NCBI GenBank assembly: GCA_036346355.1
Contig: CM070585.1
Location: 8,695,001-8,759,000, forward strand
From: Rhipidocladum racemiflorum
Lineage: Eukaryota; Streptophyta; Magnoliopsida; Poales; Poaceae
Length of the DNA stretch: 64,000 nucleotides
Direction: 5' to 3'
Shown here: positions 11,225-23,710 of the stretch, in pieces
How positions within the stretch are numbered: position 1 is the stretch's first letter
How the letters are laid out: every line of letters starts with the position of its first letter
Made by a program: the position numbers and the translations under genes
The notes under the pieces: generated by a model
What the model was told of the DNA's origin: nothing
The model's input: only the letters and a program-made list of their open reading frames with translations
Database searches by the model: none

Positions 11225-12600
11225 TTTCTAAAATCCTCACATAACTCATCCCGACTTGTGGCTAGCAACGTACTCACGGTATGGCTTTTCCGACTCGAGC
11301 ATCGGCTACTCGTTGGCCTTCCCTGATGGTAATGGATTCCAACATTATAGTCCTTGATCAATTCTAACCATCTCCTCTGCCTCATATTCAGATCCGACCG
11401 GGTGAATATGTACTTAAGGCTCTTATGATCCGTATACACTTCACATCTGTTCCGATCGGATAGTGACGCCATATCTTCAAGGCATGCACTACGGCGGCTA
11501 ACTCTAGGTCATGTGTCGGATAATTTTCCTCATGCGGCCTCAAGCGCCTTGATGCATAAGCGGCGACCTTTCCATTCTGCATCGGCACACATCCAAGTCC
11601 TTGGCGCGATGCGTCACAATAAATATCGAAGCTTTGAGCAACATCCAGAGAACTAACACCGGTCTTGATGTCAATCGCTTCTTGACTCTGAAATCCTTTC
11701 TCACATTCTCAAGCGTCCATGCAAACTTCTTTTCCTTCTTCGGAATTGCGTAAGAGGTTTCGCAATTGTCGAGAAGCCTTCGATGAAACGGCGGTAGTAT
11801 CCCGCCATTCCAAGGAAACTCCGAATCTGGGTCACGCCTTTGGTCGCTCCCAATGTAACACAGCTTCTACTTTGCTTGGATCTACTGGCGACTCCTTCTG
11901 CGGTCATTACATGTCCAAGAAACTCCACCTTGTCCTTCCAAAAACCACACTTGCTGAACTTGGCGAAAAGTTCTTTGTTCCTCGACTTTTCCAAAACTCG
12001 CCTTAAGTGTCCTAAGATGTTCATCCTCCGCTTTGGAGTAGATTAGAATATCATCTATGAACACGACGACAAACTTGTCCAAATATTCCATGAACACCTT
12101 ATTCATCATATTCATGAAATAAAATTTGGCGCATTAAATCGATCCAAAGGACATAATCGTAAACTCGTAATGTCCATATCTTGACGAGAATGCGGTCTTG
12201 AATATCTTACGATCGGATCTTCAATCGATGGTATCCGATCTCGCATCAATCTTGGAGAAAACTCCGGTTCCTCTCGGTGATCAAACAAATCATCAATCCT
12301 GGGTAGCGGATACTTATTCTTCACGGTGACTTCATTGAGTGCACGGTAGTCGATGCACATCCCGAAACTTCCGTCCTTCTTCTTGACAAACAAAGCGGTG
12401 CTCCCACGGCGACGAGCCTCGGCCTCGATAAATCCTTTCTCCATTAACTCTTCTAGCTGTTTCTTCATCTCTACCAACTCCTCGGTGGACATCCGATAGG
12501 GTCTCTTTGCTATCGGTCTTTGTGCAGGTACAAGCTCTATCACAAACTCTATGTCCCCTGTCAAGCGGCATACCGTAGATCTTCGGAAAAAACATCCGGG
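11225..12600 (-). pseudogene. Element B reverse transcriptase and RNase H (broken)
   Basis: The reverse transcriptase start is at about 12564, with fingers motifs up to 12300. The catalytic Phe-Ile-Asp-Asp box is encoded at 12050-12061, and the connection region follows to about 11710. RNase H lies at 11588-11224, with the Tyr-Thr-Asp-His-Lys-Ser-Leu motif near 11425. Between about 12290 and 12115 the palm coding sequence is recognisable but riddled with small indels, so the frame changes repeatedly. The order protease, RT, RNase H, integrase is Gypsy type. Confidence 0.9.
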
Positions 12601-12650
12601 TACTCATTCACTCTTGAGACATCATCTATGCCTGATTGCCTTGGTACTTG

Positions 12651-13263
12651 TTAACCATCAATCTGTCCATCTCTAATCGCTGCGGTGGCTTGAAATTCCA
12701 CTTTCTTTCCACACGGGCTCTCAATCGAGATAGTCCTTCGCCCACAATCCAATACGGCCTTGTGCTTAGATAACCAATCCATTCCCAATATGACGTCTAA
12801 GGTGCGGGTCTCCAAAATTATAAGGTTTGCTAGGAACTCTATTCCACCTATTAGTATTCTCACCCGGAACATCCTACTTTCGTTCGGAGTTCGGAACCAG
12901 GGTTTGAACTAAAAGCATGCACTTAAGTCTTGCAATCCTCAAATCATTTCTAGTAGCAAAGCCTTGCGAAACAAACGAATCGAAGCTCGAGTCAAACAAA
13001 GCATTGCAGTCTTGAGTTAACAAGTAACTTACCCGCATTAACGTCGCAGCGATTCTCGCAGGTGCATCTGCGGTGACATGGTTGACTCGGCCTCTCACCA
13101 CGATGCAGGGTGTGGCTCCTGGTCTTTGGCGTCCTAGCTGGGTGGTTCCTAGATTGAAGCGGCCGGGGTCACTCTGCTGTCTTCTTTGGACAAGCTCGTT
13201 GGCAAAGTGTCCTGGCTCGTTGCGATTGTAGCGGCGTCTCACTTTGTTCCTTCTTTGTTGCAC
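12651..13263 (-). pseudogene. Element B zinc knuckle and protease (broken)
   Basis: A degraded CCHC knuckle with a Gly-His-Phe-Ala core lies near 13210. The protease active site at about 13000 reads Phe-Asp-Ser-Ser rather than the expected Phe-Asp-Ser-Gly. The typical Gly-Met-Asp-Trp-Leu-Ser C-terminal motif is at about 12780. A key glycine is therefore missing as well as the frame. Confidence 0.8.
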
Positions 13264-14195
13264 AGGTAAGCGTTTCTAGCGAAGTGGGTCTGGTAGTTAC
13301 GATTGACGGTGTTGGTCTTTGAGGATGGTGTCCTTGTTGCATTCTCGTGGTTGGAATCAAGAATTGATTTGGTGCAACTCTCGGTATTGCGTTCCTCGGC
13401 GTGATCCTTCTTTGTTGCATCCTGCGCTTCTGCTCTCATCCAGTTCCTTGCGCTTGTCCTCAAGAATAAGCGCCTTATTCACCAACTCTTGGAAATGCAG
13501 GAAGGTGTGGGTGATCAATCCTACTTGCAATCCCGAGTTAAGTCCCTTCATAAAAGCAGGTATGCGGATTTATCTGTCGCTACATCCTCAAAGTGCGTGG
13601 CGTGCTAGGCTGTGTGAACTTGTTCAGTAGTCGACCATCGGTGATTACCTTGCTTGATCTCTGAACTCCTCCTTCTTAAGGTCCATGATTCCTTCAGGCA
13701 CGTGATACTGTCGAATGCACTGTGAACTCTTCCCAAGTGATATCTTGAGGGTTCTCTTGCGTGGCACGAAGTTCTCCCACCATTCGGCATTGTTCCTTCC
13801 AGGTGATGAGAAGCGTAGAGTACCTTCTCATTTCCTATGCATTGAGCTATGTGTAGCTTCCTCTCGATTGATCTTAACCAATCATCGGCCTCCAATGGAT
13901 TGGCATTCCCAGAGAAAGTGGGTGGGTGAGTTCTCATGAACTCGGCAGTCTTGTATTCTCGGCGTGGTCCCCGATTAACTTGATTAGCGGTGGCCTGAGC
14001 GGTGAAGTGTTGCATTTGTTGCATCATAGCATGCATCAACCGAGTCTGGGCAACAGAAAAGCTCCGAAATTCTGCACATCCAGTGGCGGTCTTTGGTGCT
14101 CCCTCATTGGGGTTTTCTGGCTGAGGCGAGAACCGCTTCCATTGCCTCCAAAGTTTCCACAGTGTTCACCATCTGTCGATTTGCTCTAGGTTTAG
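13264..14195 (-). pseudogene. Element B gag (broken)
   Basis: The 13605-14039 frame contains a Tekay-type retrotransposon gag start: a Gln-rich N-terminus, then Pro-Pro-Thr-Phe-Ser-Gly and Ala-Asp-Asp-Trp-Leu. Further gag sequence continues in other frames down to about 13264. The start codon is uncertain; it may lie up to about 14195. Confidence 0.75.
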
Positions 14196-15364
14196 AGATG
14201 AGAGGGAAACAAGAATAGACAAGTAATATGGAACTTATGCGGGCGACAGTGTAACTTTAAGGTCCAACTTTATTATTGATATTAATAACTTGGTATGGTT
14301 GCTTACAATGCCTAAGGGCCTTGCAACACATACGCACACTCAAAGAAACAATGAAAATCCAAATCGAACTAACTCTGGAGTCCTAACGCCTAAAGGGTGA
14401 CTCTTTATTCTATGACGCTGACTCGGCAAAGGAGTCTCACTATAGAACCTATGCTCACTCATCGAGAAAACCTCCACGGCCTGGAGTGCAGGTCTTTGCG
14501 GCATAGGCGCGAAACGATTGCCATGTCCAAAGAATCGTGTCCTCTGTGGTAGTCGAAGAAGCGGTGTCCTCATCGAGATCGACTCCTCGGATCGCTCGTG
14601 TAGCTCAATCGGCTCTGGAGTGCAGTGCAGTACAAGGTCATCTCCAACTCGTCAATCCTTCGCAGAAGGTGTGCCACATACTCTTGAGCTTCCCGCCATC
14701 TGTTTCTTCTCTGTCGTGATCTCCTTGCGGGCCTTCAGAGCTCCTTGCTTGTATTATCTAGTACATCCTCCTGGCGACAACAAATCGTGCCAAGCGTGTG
14801 TAACCGTGGCATCCTCATCCTGAATCGCCTTGGTCAAGAAGGTTATCGCTTGCGGATGATAACGGAACACCGTGCTCTCCAACTCTCTGGCGTGAATACG
14901 GGTAACGCGTCGCATGGCTCGTCGTGATACCTCTTGGATACCCATCTGCATTGTAGATCTCCTGGCGGTCAGGTGTATCGGGCGATTGCCTGGGCCCTTT
15001 TTCCTAGCAGGTACCTCGATCTTCACGTCACAAGCCTTGATCAATCCCGCTTGTCTGATCACTTCCACTTGGTATTACGGCTTCTCAAAATCTCCGAGAG
15101 TTTGTAGCATATGCCAAAGTTCCGCGGCGTGACCAACTCCCAGATCAACGTAGTTGAACTCTTCCTCCATCTGTCACAAGAGTGCTTTACGTAAGAACTC
15201 GGAATCTTTAAATCGTGACAAGGAAAATTCAGCAAGAGACAAGAAAAGAAAGAATGGGATAAGTCGAGATGTCATTTCTTATCTTGACAACTTTTTAGCT
15301 TTAGAAAATAGGTTTTATCCTCACTACGACCATTCTATCTTAGGGTTGAGCCTACGGTCAAGAT
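14196..15364 (-). other. Element B leader between primer-binding site and gag
   Basis: About 1.2 kb with no recognisable domain. Short frames on both strands look random. It belongs to element B by position. Confidence 0.6.
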
Positions 15365-15376
15365 GGCTCGATACCA
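15365..15376 (-). other. Primer-binding site of element B
   Basis: On the - strand TGGTATCGAGCC lies four bases after the 5' LTR end. It is close to the TGGTATCAGAGC complement of initiator tRNA-Met used by most plant LTR elements. Confidence 0.85.
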
Positions 15377-15380
15377 CCTC

Positions 15381-18300
15381 TGTCGGGACCCCGAATTTGC
15401 AAATCCAGACCCTCTGTGTATTCAGCACTAGTCCAGGAACACGCTAGTGCACACAGTCTTAACATCGGTAAATATCACAATCATACCACTCGATACTAAA
15501 TAAGTACTTTATTTAAATAGTCAAACTGGTTACTCGACCTTATGGTCAAGTTACAAATATATGCCTCGCAAGGCGAAACTTATTCAGAGAAAAATAATAG
15601 CAGCGGAAAATAAAATAACTTCGTGGCGCCATCCAGTATACCACAGACAACTGACTGGGCTCGCTTCCCTAAGTAGACGGATCCTCTTGGAGCTCCTCCT
15701 CCAAAGCTTGTGCAGTCTCCTCTTCAACTGGTGTTGTATTGTGGCAAGGGTGAGTACTTGGTACTCGGAAGTCATGCACGTAATGCAAGCTAATATACTA
15801 TATGCATGGCTTGGTACAAAGGAATAGCTCAAGGTATATTTGCGAAATGACATTTGACAAGTAGCATAAGTAGATTCGAAAGCAGTAGAAGCAAGTATAG
15901 CATAGATAACTTTTCAAGGAATTTAATAAACATCTTTCCCATCCTAATCCACATTTCCATCAACTTCATTATTAATCCAGCCCAACCTTTCAAACCAAAG
16001 TTATTTTTGAGAAAATCTAACCCTTGATTTGTAATTCCCGAGCGATGTCCAATACCGCGGACACGGCTATTCGAATAGATTCTAAACTCTGCAGAGGTTA
16101 TGCACTTTACCCACAAGATACAGTCTAACACCACAAAGGCGAGTTCCCGTAACAAAGTCTTTGGAGACTTCTAACAATACAAGTGGTCCTCCCTGGTTAT
16201 TGGCAAGACTAACCCTTCCCTTCGCTAAGGCGAAGTCTAGGCCAATCAACCGTTAGATGGGTACTGGCCTCACCCCAGACGCTCCCCGCACAACTTACAC
16301 AAAGGGTGTAGTTGACCTCCCGAGGTCCCACAGTGCGTTATTAGCAACTTAGTCAACTAGGTCCGTCCCATTCTGGACATGTGGTTGCACGTTAGACCCA
16401 GTTCAAAGGCATGCAAGGTTAAGTCCTTAGGGTGACCAGGGCAAGACTACCCAAGAACCAAATCAACACTCCCAATGCCACAATGGCCCACTGATTACTC
16501 TTGCCACATGCCCGGCCGAAAATCATTATCAAACCCCGCTTGATTACCATGCACCACGTGCCATCAACATCACATGATACCTTTCCAAAACAGGTTCAAT
16601 ATATCATTAAGTCAATATTAACATTTGATTGTCCAAAATCATGTCATGAGCACGTGTGAGTCTAAGCAAAGGTACTACAACGGTCTAAACCCATGTTGGC
16701 GATTTAATAATGTCCAACTAGTAATCCACAACTAGGGTGACAAGGGATCATGGCACATACTTAAATAATCAAGGTGTCATACAAAGAAATTGGTATTTAT
16801 CTAACCCCCATGTTTAAACAAAGTATTTTTCTAATTGAACTAGCATGCAATAGTTTAAATCAAAATAGATTTCGAAATAGGATCAACATGGTCAAAGCAC
16901 AACTTGCCTTCAAAAAGTACTTATTCTTGGTCTTGAGTTGGATCCTGAGTCAATACTTCTCCTTCGAATCCTTCCGGCACTTCAACGTCTACTCGTAAAG
17001 CGTGCAAATAGCAAATACACGAATAAACAATAGGCAAAAAGTGTCCAAACATCCAAATAAAATCCATAAACAGAGAGAACATAATTTTATGAGTTTTTAG
17101 AAACTAGAATCGTCAAATTTGGAGTTAAGGCCTTAAAAGTTATGATTATTTAAAGTTTAAATAATCAATTAAATAATTTTGCAGGAAAAACTTTAGTCCA
17201 AAAATTAAATAAAATTCATATTTAGGTAGATCTCAATTTTATACAAATTTAGAAATTTGAATCACTCAAATCGGAGTTGAAAGCATAAAAGTTATAAGCG
17301 TTTGAAGTTTTGAAATTCAAATCAATTATTAAACCGATTTATTAAATCATTTTCTTTTCGGAAAATCATTTATTGCGTCGGCGAGGACACGTGGCAGCCG
17401 ATTGGTCTCGGCGTCGGTAGGTCCATGGACTCGGTCCACGCCGGCTCGGGTCTCACAGTGGACCCGGTCCGCACGGCTTCACGTGAGGCCCGACATGTGG
17501 GACCATTCGGGTAGCGTCATTCTTGACGTCGGCCGGGCTCGGCCAATGGCCAGCAGTGGGTCCCATGGGTGACGTCATTGCCGATGTCGGCGCTTGGTGG
17601 GACGACTGCGACATCGCGGGCCCGCCATGACGCCCGGCGTGGCGTCATGGTGCGGTTTGGTTGTCCCGCTGACACGCGGGCCCCGCGTGTCAGAGACACA
17701 CGCTCACGCGCGCGTGGACTGCGCTGACCGCGACGGTCAGTCTCCCGCACACGTGGCTAGATCTCGACTGTTGATTTGAAAATCAACGGTCGTATTGAAT
17801 CTGGACTCACGCGTTTGGGGTGAACGCGGTTGATCTGGACCGTTGGATCTAGATCGGACGGTCAAGATTGATCTCGATTTTGGACGAAATCTCACCGTGA
17901 GATGACGTGGCGCAATCTGGGCCCTTGGATGGAGATCCGACAGCGGTGAGAGATCTTGAAGTCCGTCGATGGCCCACTACGGGCCAGCTTGCCGGAGTTG
18001 GGGACGACGACCACGGCAGCGGCGCCGGGCGTGCTCGACGATGTGAGAGGTCCTCCCGACGCGGCTTGGCCTCCTGGGCCTGTGATCTGACCTCAACGGC
18101 GGAGGACGACGGAGATGGCGGCAATCGGCGAAAAACTACGGCGAACGCTACGGCAACTCCGGCGGCGATTGCGGCTAGAGGCGGCGCTCAGACGACGTTG
18201 TCTAGGGCTACGGTGCGCCACGGAAGTCGGCGTCACGGCAGTGGCGGCGCATTAAATAGGGCCCCTCGGCGTCAGTGAAACGCCGGAGACCGAGACTGCT

Positions 18301-18903
18301 TTCCGTTGCGGCGGCGAGTCCGGCGAGGACTCTGATCGGGCTCATTAGCGCAGCGCCGCGGCCGTTGGATCGAGATCCAGCGGTCGCGTGAGTTTGGGTT
18401 CGGTCGGACTCGGGCGAGCCGGCGGCTCGGTCGGGCTCGGGTCCGTGGCGTGGCTCAATCGTGGCCGTTGGATCTTGATCCAACGATCGCCGCGAGTTTG
18501 GGTTCTAAGTGGGTTCGACTCAACCACGGCTCGGGTCGGTTGGTCGGACTCGAACTCGAGTCTAACTCGGGCTCGGTCGGATGAACAGTACAAACCCACT
18601 CGCATTTTCCAGCGATTTAATATTTAAAATAATTCCCAGTAATTCATTTAATTCATTAAAAATAGCAAAATACTCAGAAAAATTCCAGAAAAATTCTGGA
18701 AAATATTTTGGAACATTTTGGACTCAAATAAAATATTTCCAACAAAATTTTATTTGCAAAATTAAATTCTTTAATTATTTCAAAATGGAATAAATTCAAA
18801 TAAATTCCAAATAAATCCAAATAAATTCCAGAAAATTCCAAAAATTCACCAAAGTGCCAAATCACACATGAATTTAAGAAAAGCAAAATTTTGGGGTGTT
18901 ACA
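15381..18903 (-). mobile_element. Tekay element B, 5' LTR (- strand), 3523 bp
   Basis: This is the partner of the 6190-9712 LTR, with identical TGT...ACA termini and length, and is flanked on the outside by AGTAC (18904-18908). It would carry the promoter for element B. Paired LTRs, primer-binding site, polypurine tract and target-site duplication are all present, so the element is structurally complete although its proteins are broken. Confidence 0.95.
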
Positions 18904-18908
18904 AGTAC
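18904..18908. repeat. Right target-site duplication AGTAC of element B
   Basis: Five bases identical to 6185-6189; removing element B and one copy restores LTR C. Confidence 0.95.
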
Positions 18909-21536
18909 CGGGTTGGTGCTACAGTATCGTTTCTTTTTTTTCTTGATTTTTCATTATTTTCCAACTTCGAACGCTTATATCTTTTTGCGTCCGAACTCCG
19001 ATTGACTCCATTCAAATTTCTAAATTCATCTAAAATCAAGATCTATCTGCCAGTACTATTTTTGTAATTTTTAGATTTTATTTATTTTCTGGTATTTATT
19101 TATTGCCTCGATTTGCGGCGTGGAGGACTCGCCGACCAGCCCGACTCCCGCCACGACTTCCTCGTACGACGACCTTCCCGCAACCGAAGGCAAGTCTCCT
19201 TGACGCATGTTGATCCTACAATTTATAAATGCTTTACCATGTTTTACAAATTGCATTGCTATTTATGTAAAGGATGATGTTGACGTTAAACTATTAGTTA
19301 TACCTGTTGTCCATACCTCCTTGATATTGTTGTCCATGATCCTTTGTCGCCCTAGTATAGTAATCCACCAATATAAACGTTTTTGGAAAAATATTATTTA
19401 ATTAGGGAAAAAGACTATTGGGAAGACACGATCGGTGGAACAAGTGGTATGAAATGTAAATTGGAGATTTCGTGAATATTAGCGACGTGGGGGTAGTCGT
19501 TATGGAATTGATCTATGACTGGTAATCCATATAATTTGTGTGGATTAGGAGAATATTGGCAGATGTATGATGTCAAGAATAATAGTCGGTAAAAGTAAAT
19601 AAAAGATATTAAGAGGCATACTTGTGGATTAAGTAGAATACGTGGTGACTTATATTTCGGTGGATGTGAACAAGCATACTCTGTGATAATCAGTTATGGA
19701 GAATTGTGAATAATCCAGAACGTTTGGTGGTTTAGTAAATGATAATATTACGTATTCTTGGTGGATAAAATGTAGATAATTTAGCGATGACAATATGAAG
19801 GGTTACAATAGGTGATGTGGAGAATGATACCTCGATGACTTAATCAATGATATTATCAAATATACTCGATGTATTAAGTGGATAATACTGAGAATCGTAC
19901 TCGGTGGTGTAGTAAATGATTTTGGGAATTATGGTTTTGCAATAACCATTTGTGTGGGATTATGAATGATGTGGATTGGGTGTGATTTGCTTAGTCAACT
20001 TGGTGTCATGGTTTATGGAAACAGCTCTAGGCAATGAATCAATGAAGTCTTGGATTTGTAGAATCTTCCATGAAATATGCTCGGGGATGAGATTATGAAT
20101 TATTCTCGGTGGATCAAGTAGATTAACAGACCAATCGATGTGTGGATGATGGGTAATCCATAAGGAGACTCATATTTTGAGGAGATTGTTTCATATACAA
20201 TGATAATAATAGCTTGGCATGATTTTGGAGTTATGATGGCATGATATCAACTTTACATGGTGAAAGTACTAAATTGGACTAGATTATATAGTACCATGAT
20301 AAGAATGGGGGAATCTTGGTGGTCTCATGATTTTTGGAAAGTACCGATTTAATTATAATCATGTTTTATCAACCCTAATATTTGTATTTTATAAACTAAA
20401 CTATTGGTGGAATAGAATAGTACGTTAGAGATGCTTAGACTCGCAATCGGTCAGTATTCACCTATGGGTGGAAATTTCATTTAACTCTTGAAAACTTGTG
20501 TTGGAAATTATAGGCAAGGAGTATTGCCGATGGTTTACAAAATAAAAATTTAAAATGAAAAATGGTTTGGACTGGGGCGGAATGGTTTGTCTGGTGGGTG
20601 CGGATGGAGCGCTAGCTTTCATTGTGCAAGTACCGCCCCAAGTCAATTAAGGACCGACGCTTATGACTGTCTCCATTCTAAGCATAATCGTACAACCACA
20701 TGTCAAAGTGGGCACGACCTGGCTGAATAATTTGTAGAAACCTAACTTAGACTCACCAAACGGTGGAATGTGAGCGCCGGATAGAGGCAATGTTGTTGTT
20801 TTTCTCACACAGCGCAAGAGGGGGCTTTTGTACTGGGTGGATATAACCCTAACAGCGGTGAAACCTCAGCGGGTGGGTTAGGTTAGGCGTATACATTGTA
20901 AAGGCCTTGTCATGATATCCCTGCCGGCACACCTAAGGCAGTGTGCTAATTGCATGGCATCAAGGGAATATCATGTCTTGTGGGTAAAGCTGTACACCTC
21001 TGCAGAGTTAAAACTATTCGAATAGCCGTGCATACGGTCAAAGGCAAAGCTTGCTGAAAGCTTTCATACTGGTAGACTTTCGTTTTTGATTTCAAACTAA
21101 ACAATGATTTGTTTTGGGATCCGAGGGCGGTTAGAACTCTCGGGTGTGCTTCTGGTGGCTAAAGCCAGGTAGGTGGAATGAACTTGATTTTGTGAACCGT
21201 GGCAGACAGAGCCATGTGAATGGATTGAATCATGATCTTTTTGGAATGTGGCGGATAGAGCCTGTATATTAGTGAGTGGTGGTTAGAACCTTTGCTGCAA
21301 TATTACATGTTTTCGTCTTCCGATGTTGTTGTTCAAGTTGTTCTGCCTGTTCAGGCCGTAATGGTAAATCTTGACCATAAGGTCTTTGCTTTTATTGGGT
21401 GTTTTGCTTATTTAGTTATATGTATTCGTGATATGGTTGTTGATTTATCACTGTTTGACTGTGTGTACTAGCTACTGGTCTGGGACTAGTACAGAAATAC
21501 ACAGAGGACTCCGGATAGTCGATCCGGGGGCCTACA
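18909..21536 (+). mobile_element. Gypsy solo LTR C, right segment
   Basis: This continues LTR C after the nested Tekay insertion and ends GGGGGCCTACA. At about 20985-21035 it shares the phrases CTCTGCAGAGTT and TATTCGAATAGCCGTG with LTR B read on the opposite strand, evidence of a related family. The 19400-20200 part is AT-rich and holds a degenerate CTCGGTGGATTAAGTAG-like word many times. No gene is seen. Confidence 0.85.
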
Positions 21537-21541
21537 CTATA
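21537..21541. repeat. Right target-site duplication CTATA of solo LTR C
   Basis: Identical to 4906-4910. Element A's coding sequence resumes immediately after it. Confidence 0.9.
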
Positions 21542-23048
21542 CCTCATACAATTATACGTCGAACTGAGACCTCTGGAGTTGAGCCCCCATATGAGTATTC
21601 TGGGATCAGTGGTACAACACCTAATGATGAGCCTCAACAGCTCTCTGTGATAACTAATGAATCACTAAGGAGATCACAGCGGGAAAGGAGATCTGCCATC
21701 CCGAATGATTATGTTGTGTACATGAATGAAAATCTAAATGACATAGGGAAGGTAGATGGTCCTACATCATTTAAGGAGGCTAAGATGACTAAGGATTCAT
21801 CCAAGTAGCTTGAGGCCATGCATGATGAAATAAAGTCTATGAGCATTGATGACATCTGGGATCTAGTAGAAAATTCTAATAAAGTCAAAATAGTAGGCTG
21901 TAAATTGGTCCAGAAAACTAAGCATGACTCTAAGGGAAATGTCAAAAGATTCAAGGCAAGGCTTGTAACAAAGGGGTTTACACAAAGAGAGGGGATTGAT
22001 TATGTTGATACTTTCTCTCCTGTCTCAAAGAAAGATTCACTAATAATTGTCATGGTGCTTATTGCTCATTATGATTTAGAGCTACATCAGATGGATGTTA
22101 AAACTGCATTTCTTAATAGTGATTTGCATGAGAATGTTTACATGGCTCAACCGGAAGATTTTGTCATGGAAGACAAGGAACATATAGGATGTAGACTTAA
22201 TAAATCCATCTATATACTAAAATAGGCGTCTAGACAATGGTACCTTAAGTTCGATAAGACCATAAGAAATTTTGGTATCAAAGAAAATGAAGTGGACAAT
22301 TGCATTACATTAAGATTAAGTGGAGCAAATTTAATATCTTAGTACTTTATGTGGATGATATCTTATTGGCAGCAGCGATAAGGATATATTGTATGAGACC
22401 AAAATATTTCTTTTTGCTAATTTTGACATGAAGGATCTTGGTGATGCCTCTTATGTTTTGGGCATTGAGATTCATCGAGATAGGTCCAAAGTGATATTAG
22501 GGCTATCCCAAAAGGCATACATTGATTTGTAGGGAACTAAGCATTTCATGCTCATATATAAGAAGTCTAATGCCCTTGAGGTTGTGGGTTATCCGGACAC
22601 TGATTTTGTAGGTTGTGTTGATACTAAGAAATCCACATCAGGTTTTATCTTCACACTTGCGGGAGGAGCCATTTCATGGAAAAGCTCCAAACAATCCCTT
22701 ACTGCTTCATCAATGATGCAGGCTGAGTTTGTGGTATGTTATGAGGCTACTGGGCAGACTGTATGGCTTAAGAATTTTATTCCCGGATTAAGAGTGGTAG
22801 ACAATATTTCTAAACCAATTTTTATATACTGCGATAATATGGTCACAGTTTCCTATTCGAGTAACAACAAGTCAAGTGGTGCTGCCAAACACATTAACAT
22901 TAAGCATCATGTTGTGAAAGATAGAATACATGAACAAACAATTGATATAAAGCATATAAGTACTAAGTCTATGCTTACGGATCCGCTTACTAAAGGCTTA
23001 CCACCAGTCTCTTTCGAGAGCATACTGTCGGCATGGGTTTATTAGAAA
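21542..23048 (+). pseudogene. Copia element A reverse transcriptase and RNase H (broken)
   Basis: This is the second half of the polyprotein split by LTR C. RVT_2-type reverse transcriptase begins near 21818, with stops at 21806-21808 and 22223-22225. The Tyr-Val-Asp-Asp catalytic box is at 22348-22359. The RNase H domain occupies 22548-23045, with the Ala-Glu-Phe, Cys-Asp-Asn and Thr-Asp-Pro-Leu-Thr-Lys motifs that end copia polyproteins. Several frame changes prevent translation as one protein. Confidence 0.9.
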
Positions 23049-23241
23049 GCCTCTGATTCTGGAAATAAGGACCATAAGAACAAAACAAACTCCTATTAAT
23101 AATAAGTAATTATTCCATCGAGATAAAATGGCGCACTATAGATAGTGGGGTTTCAGCGGTGACTGTATTAATCACTGTAATACTTTATCTTGGTATGTTG
23201 TTCTGTTATTATGATATTAGCCTTTCGATCAAGTGGGTGAA

Positions 23242-23710
23242 TGTTAGTGGTGATCTCGGCTTGGTTAACTGATATCCAAAAAATTTAGATCTGAGACCCA
23301 CCACGACTCACAGGGCACTTTGATCGGAAGCGCACCAATTGAGTTTGGTTCGGTCCCATCAGCCAGTGCCAAATTAAAAAAAGGGGGAGATCGGCACTCA
23401 AAAATTAGAGATTGATTTTGAGTTCGTCTCTCCTTGAGACACCCGTTCGATTCAGTTTCTTGGCGCTAAGGTTGGCGAAGACCTTCACCACCATCGTGAA
23501 GCTCACAATGTCCCCTACCTCATCACCATCACCGAGTGGATTCCCATGCTCTTGTGCTTTTCCTCACCGATGGTCAAGAACTCCGACCGACTAGTGCTTA
23601 TGGCTTCTACCTCACTGGGTCAATTATAATGTTTAATTTCTGCATTAAATTGTGATCATGACTTAGGCTAGTTAACAACATTCATGTTTAGTTCATCTAA
23701 ATTCCTAACA
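23242..23710 (+). mobile_element. Copia element A, 3' LTR (469 bp)
   Basis: The LTR runs from TGTTAG to CTAACA, a perfect inverted terminus, and its last 195 bp match 1482-1680. A purine-rich AAGTGGGTGAA precedes it as a weak polypurine tract. The target-site duplication cannot be checked because the 5' LTR start is missing; the right flank reads CTCGT. Confidence 0.9.

Noticed and set aside
4911..21536. Whole interval read as one very long Gypsy element
   Set aside because: The TSDs show two separate events: a solo LTR (CTATA) with a Tekay element (AGTAC) inside it.
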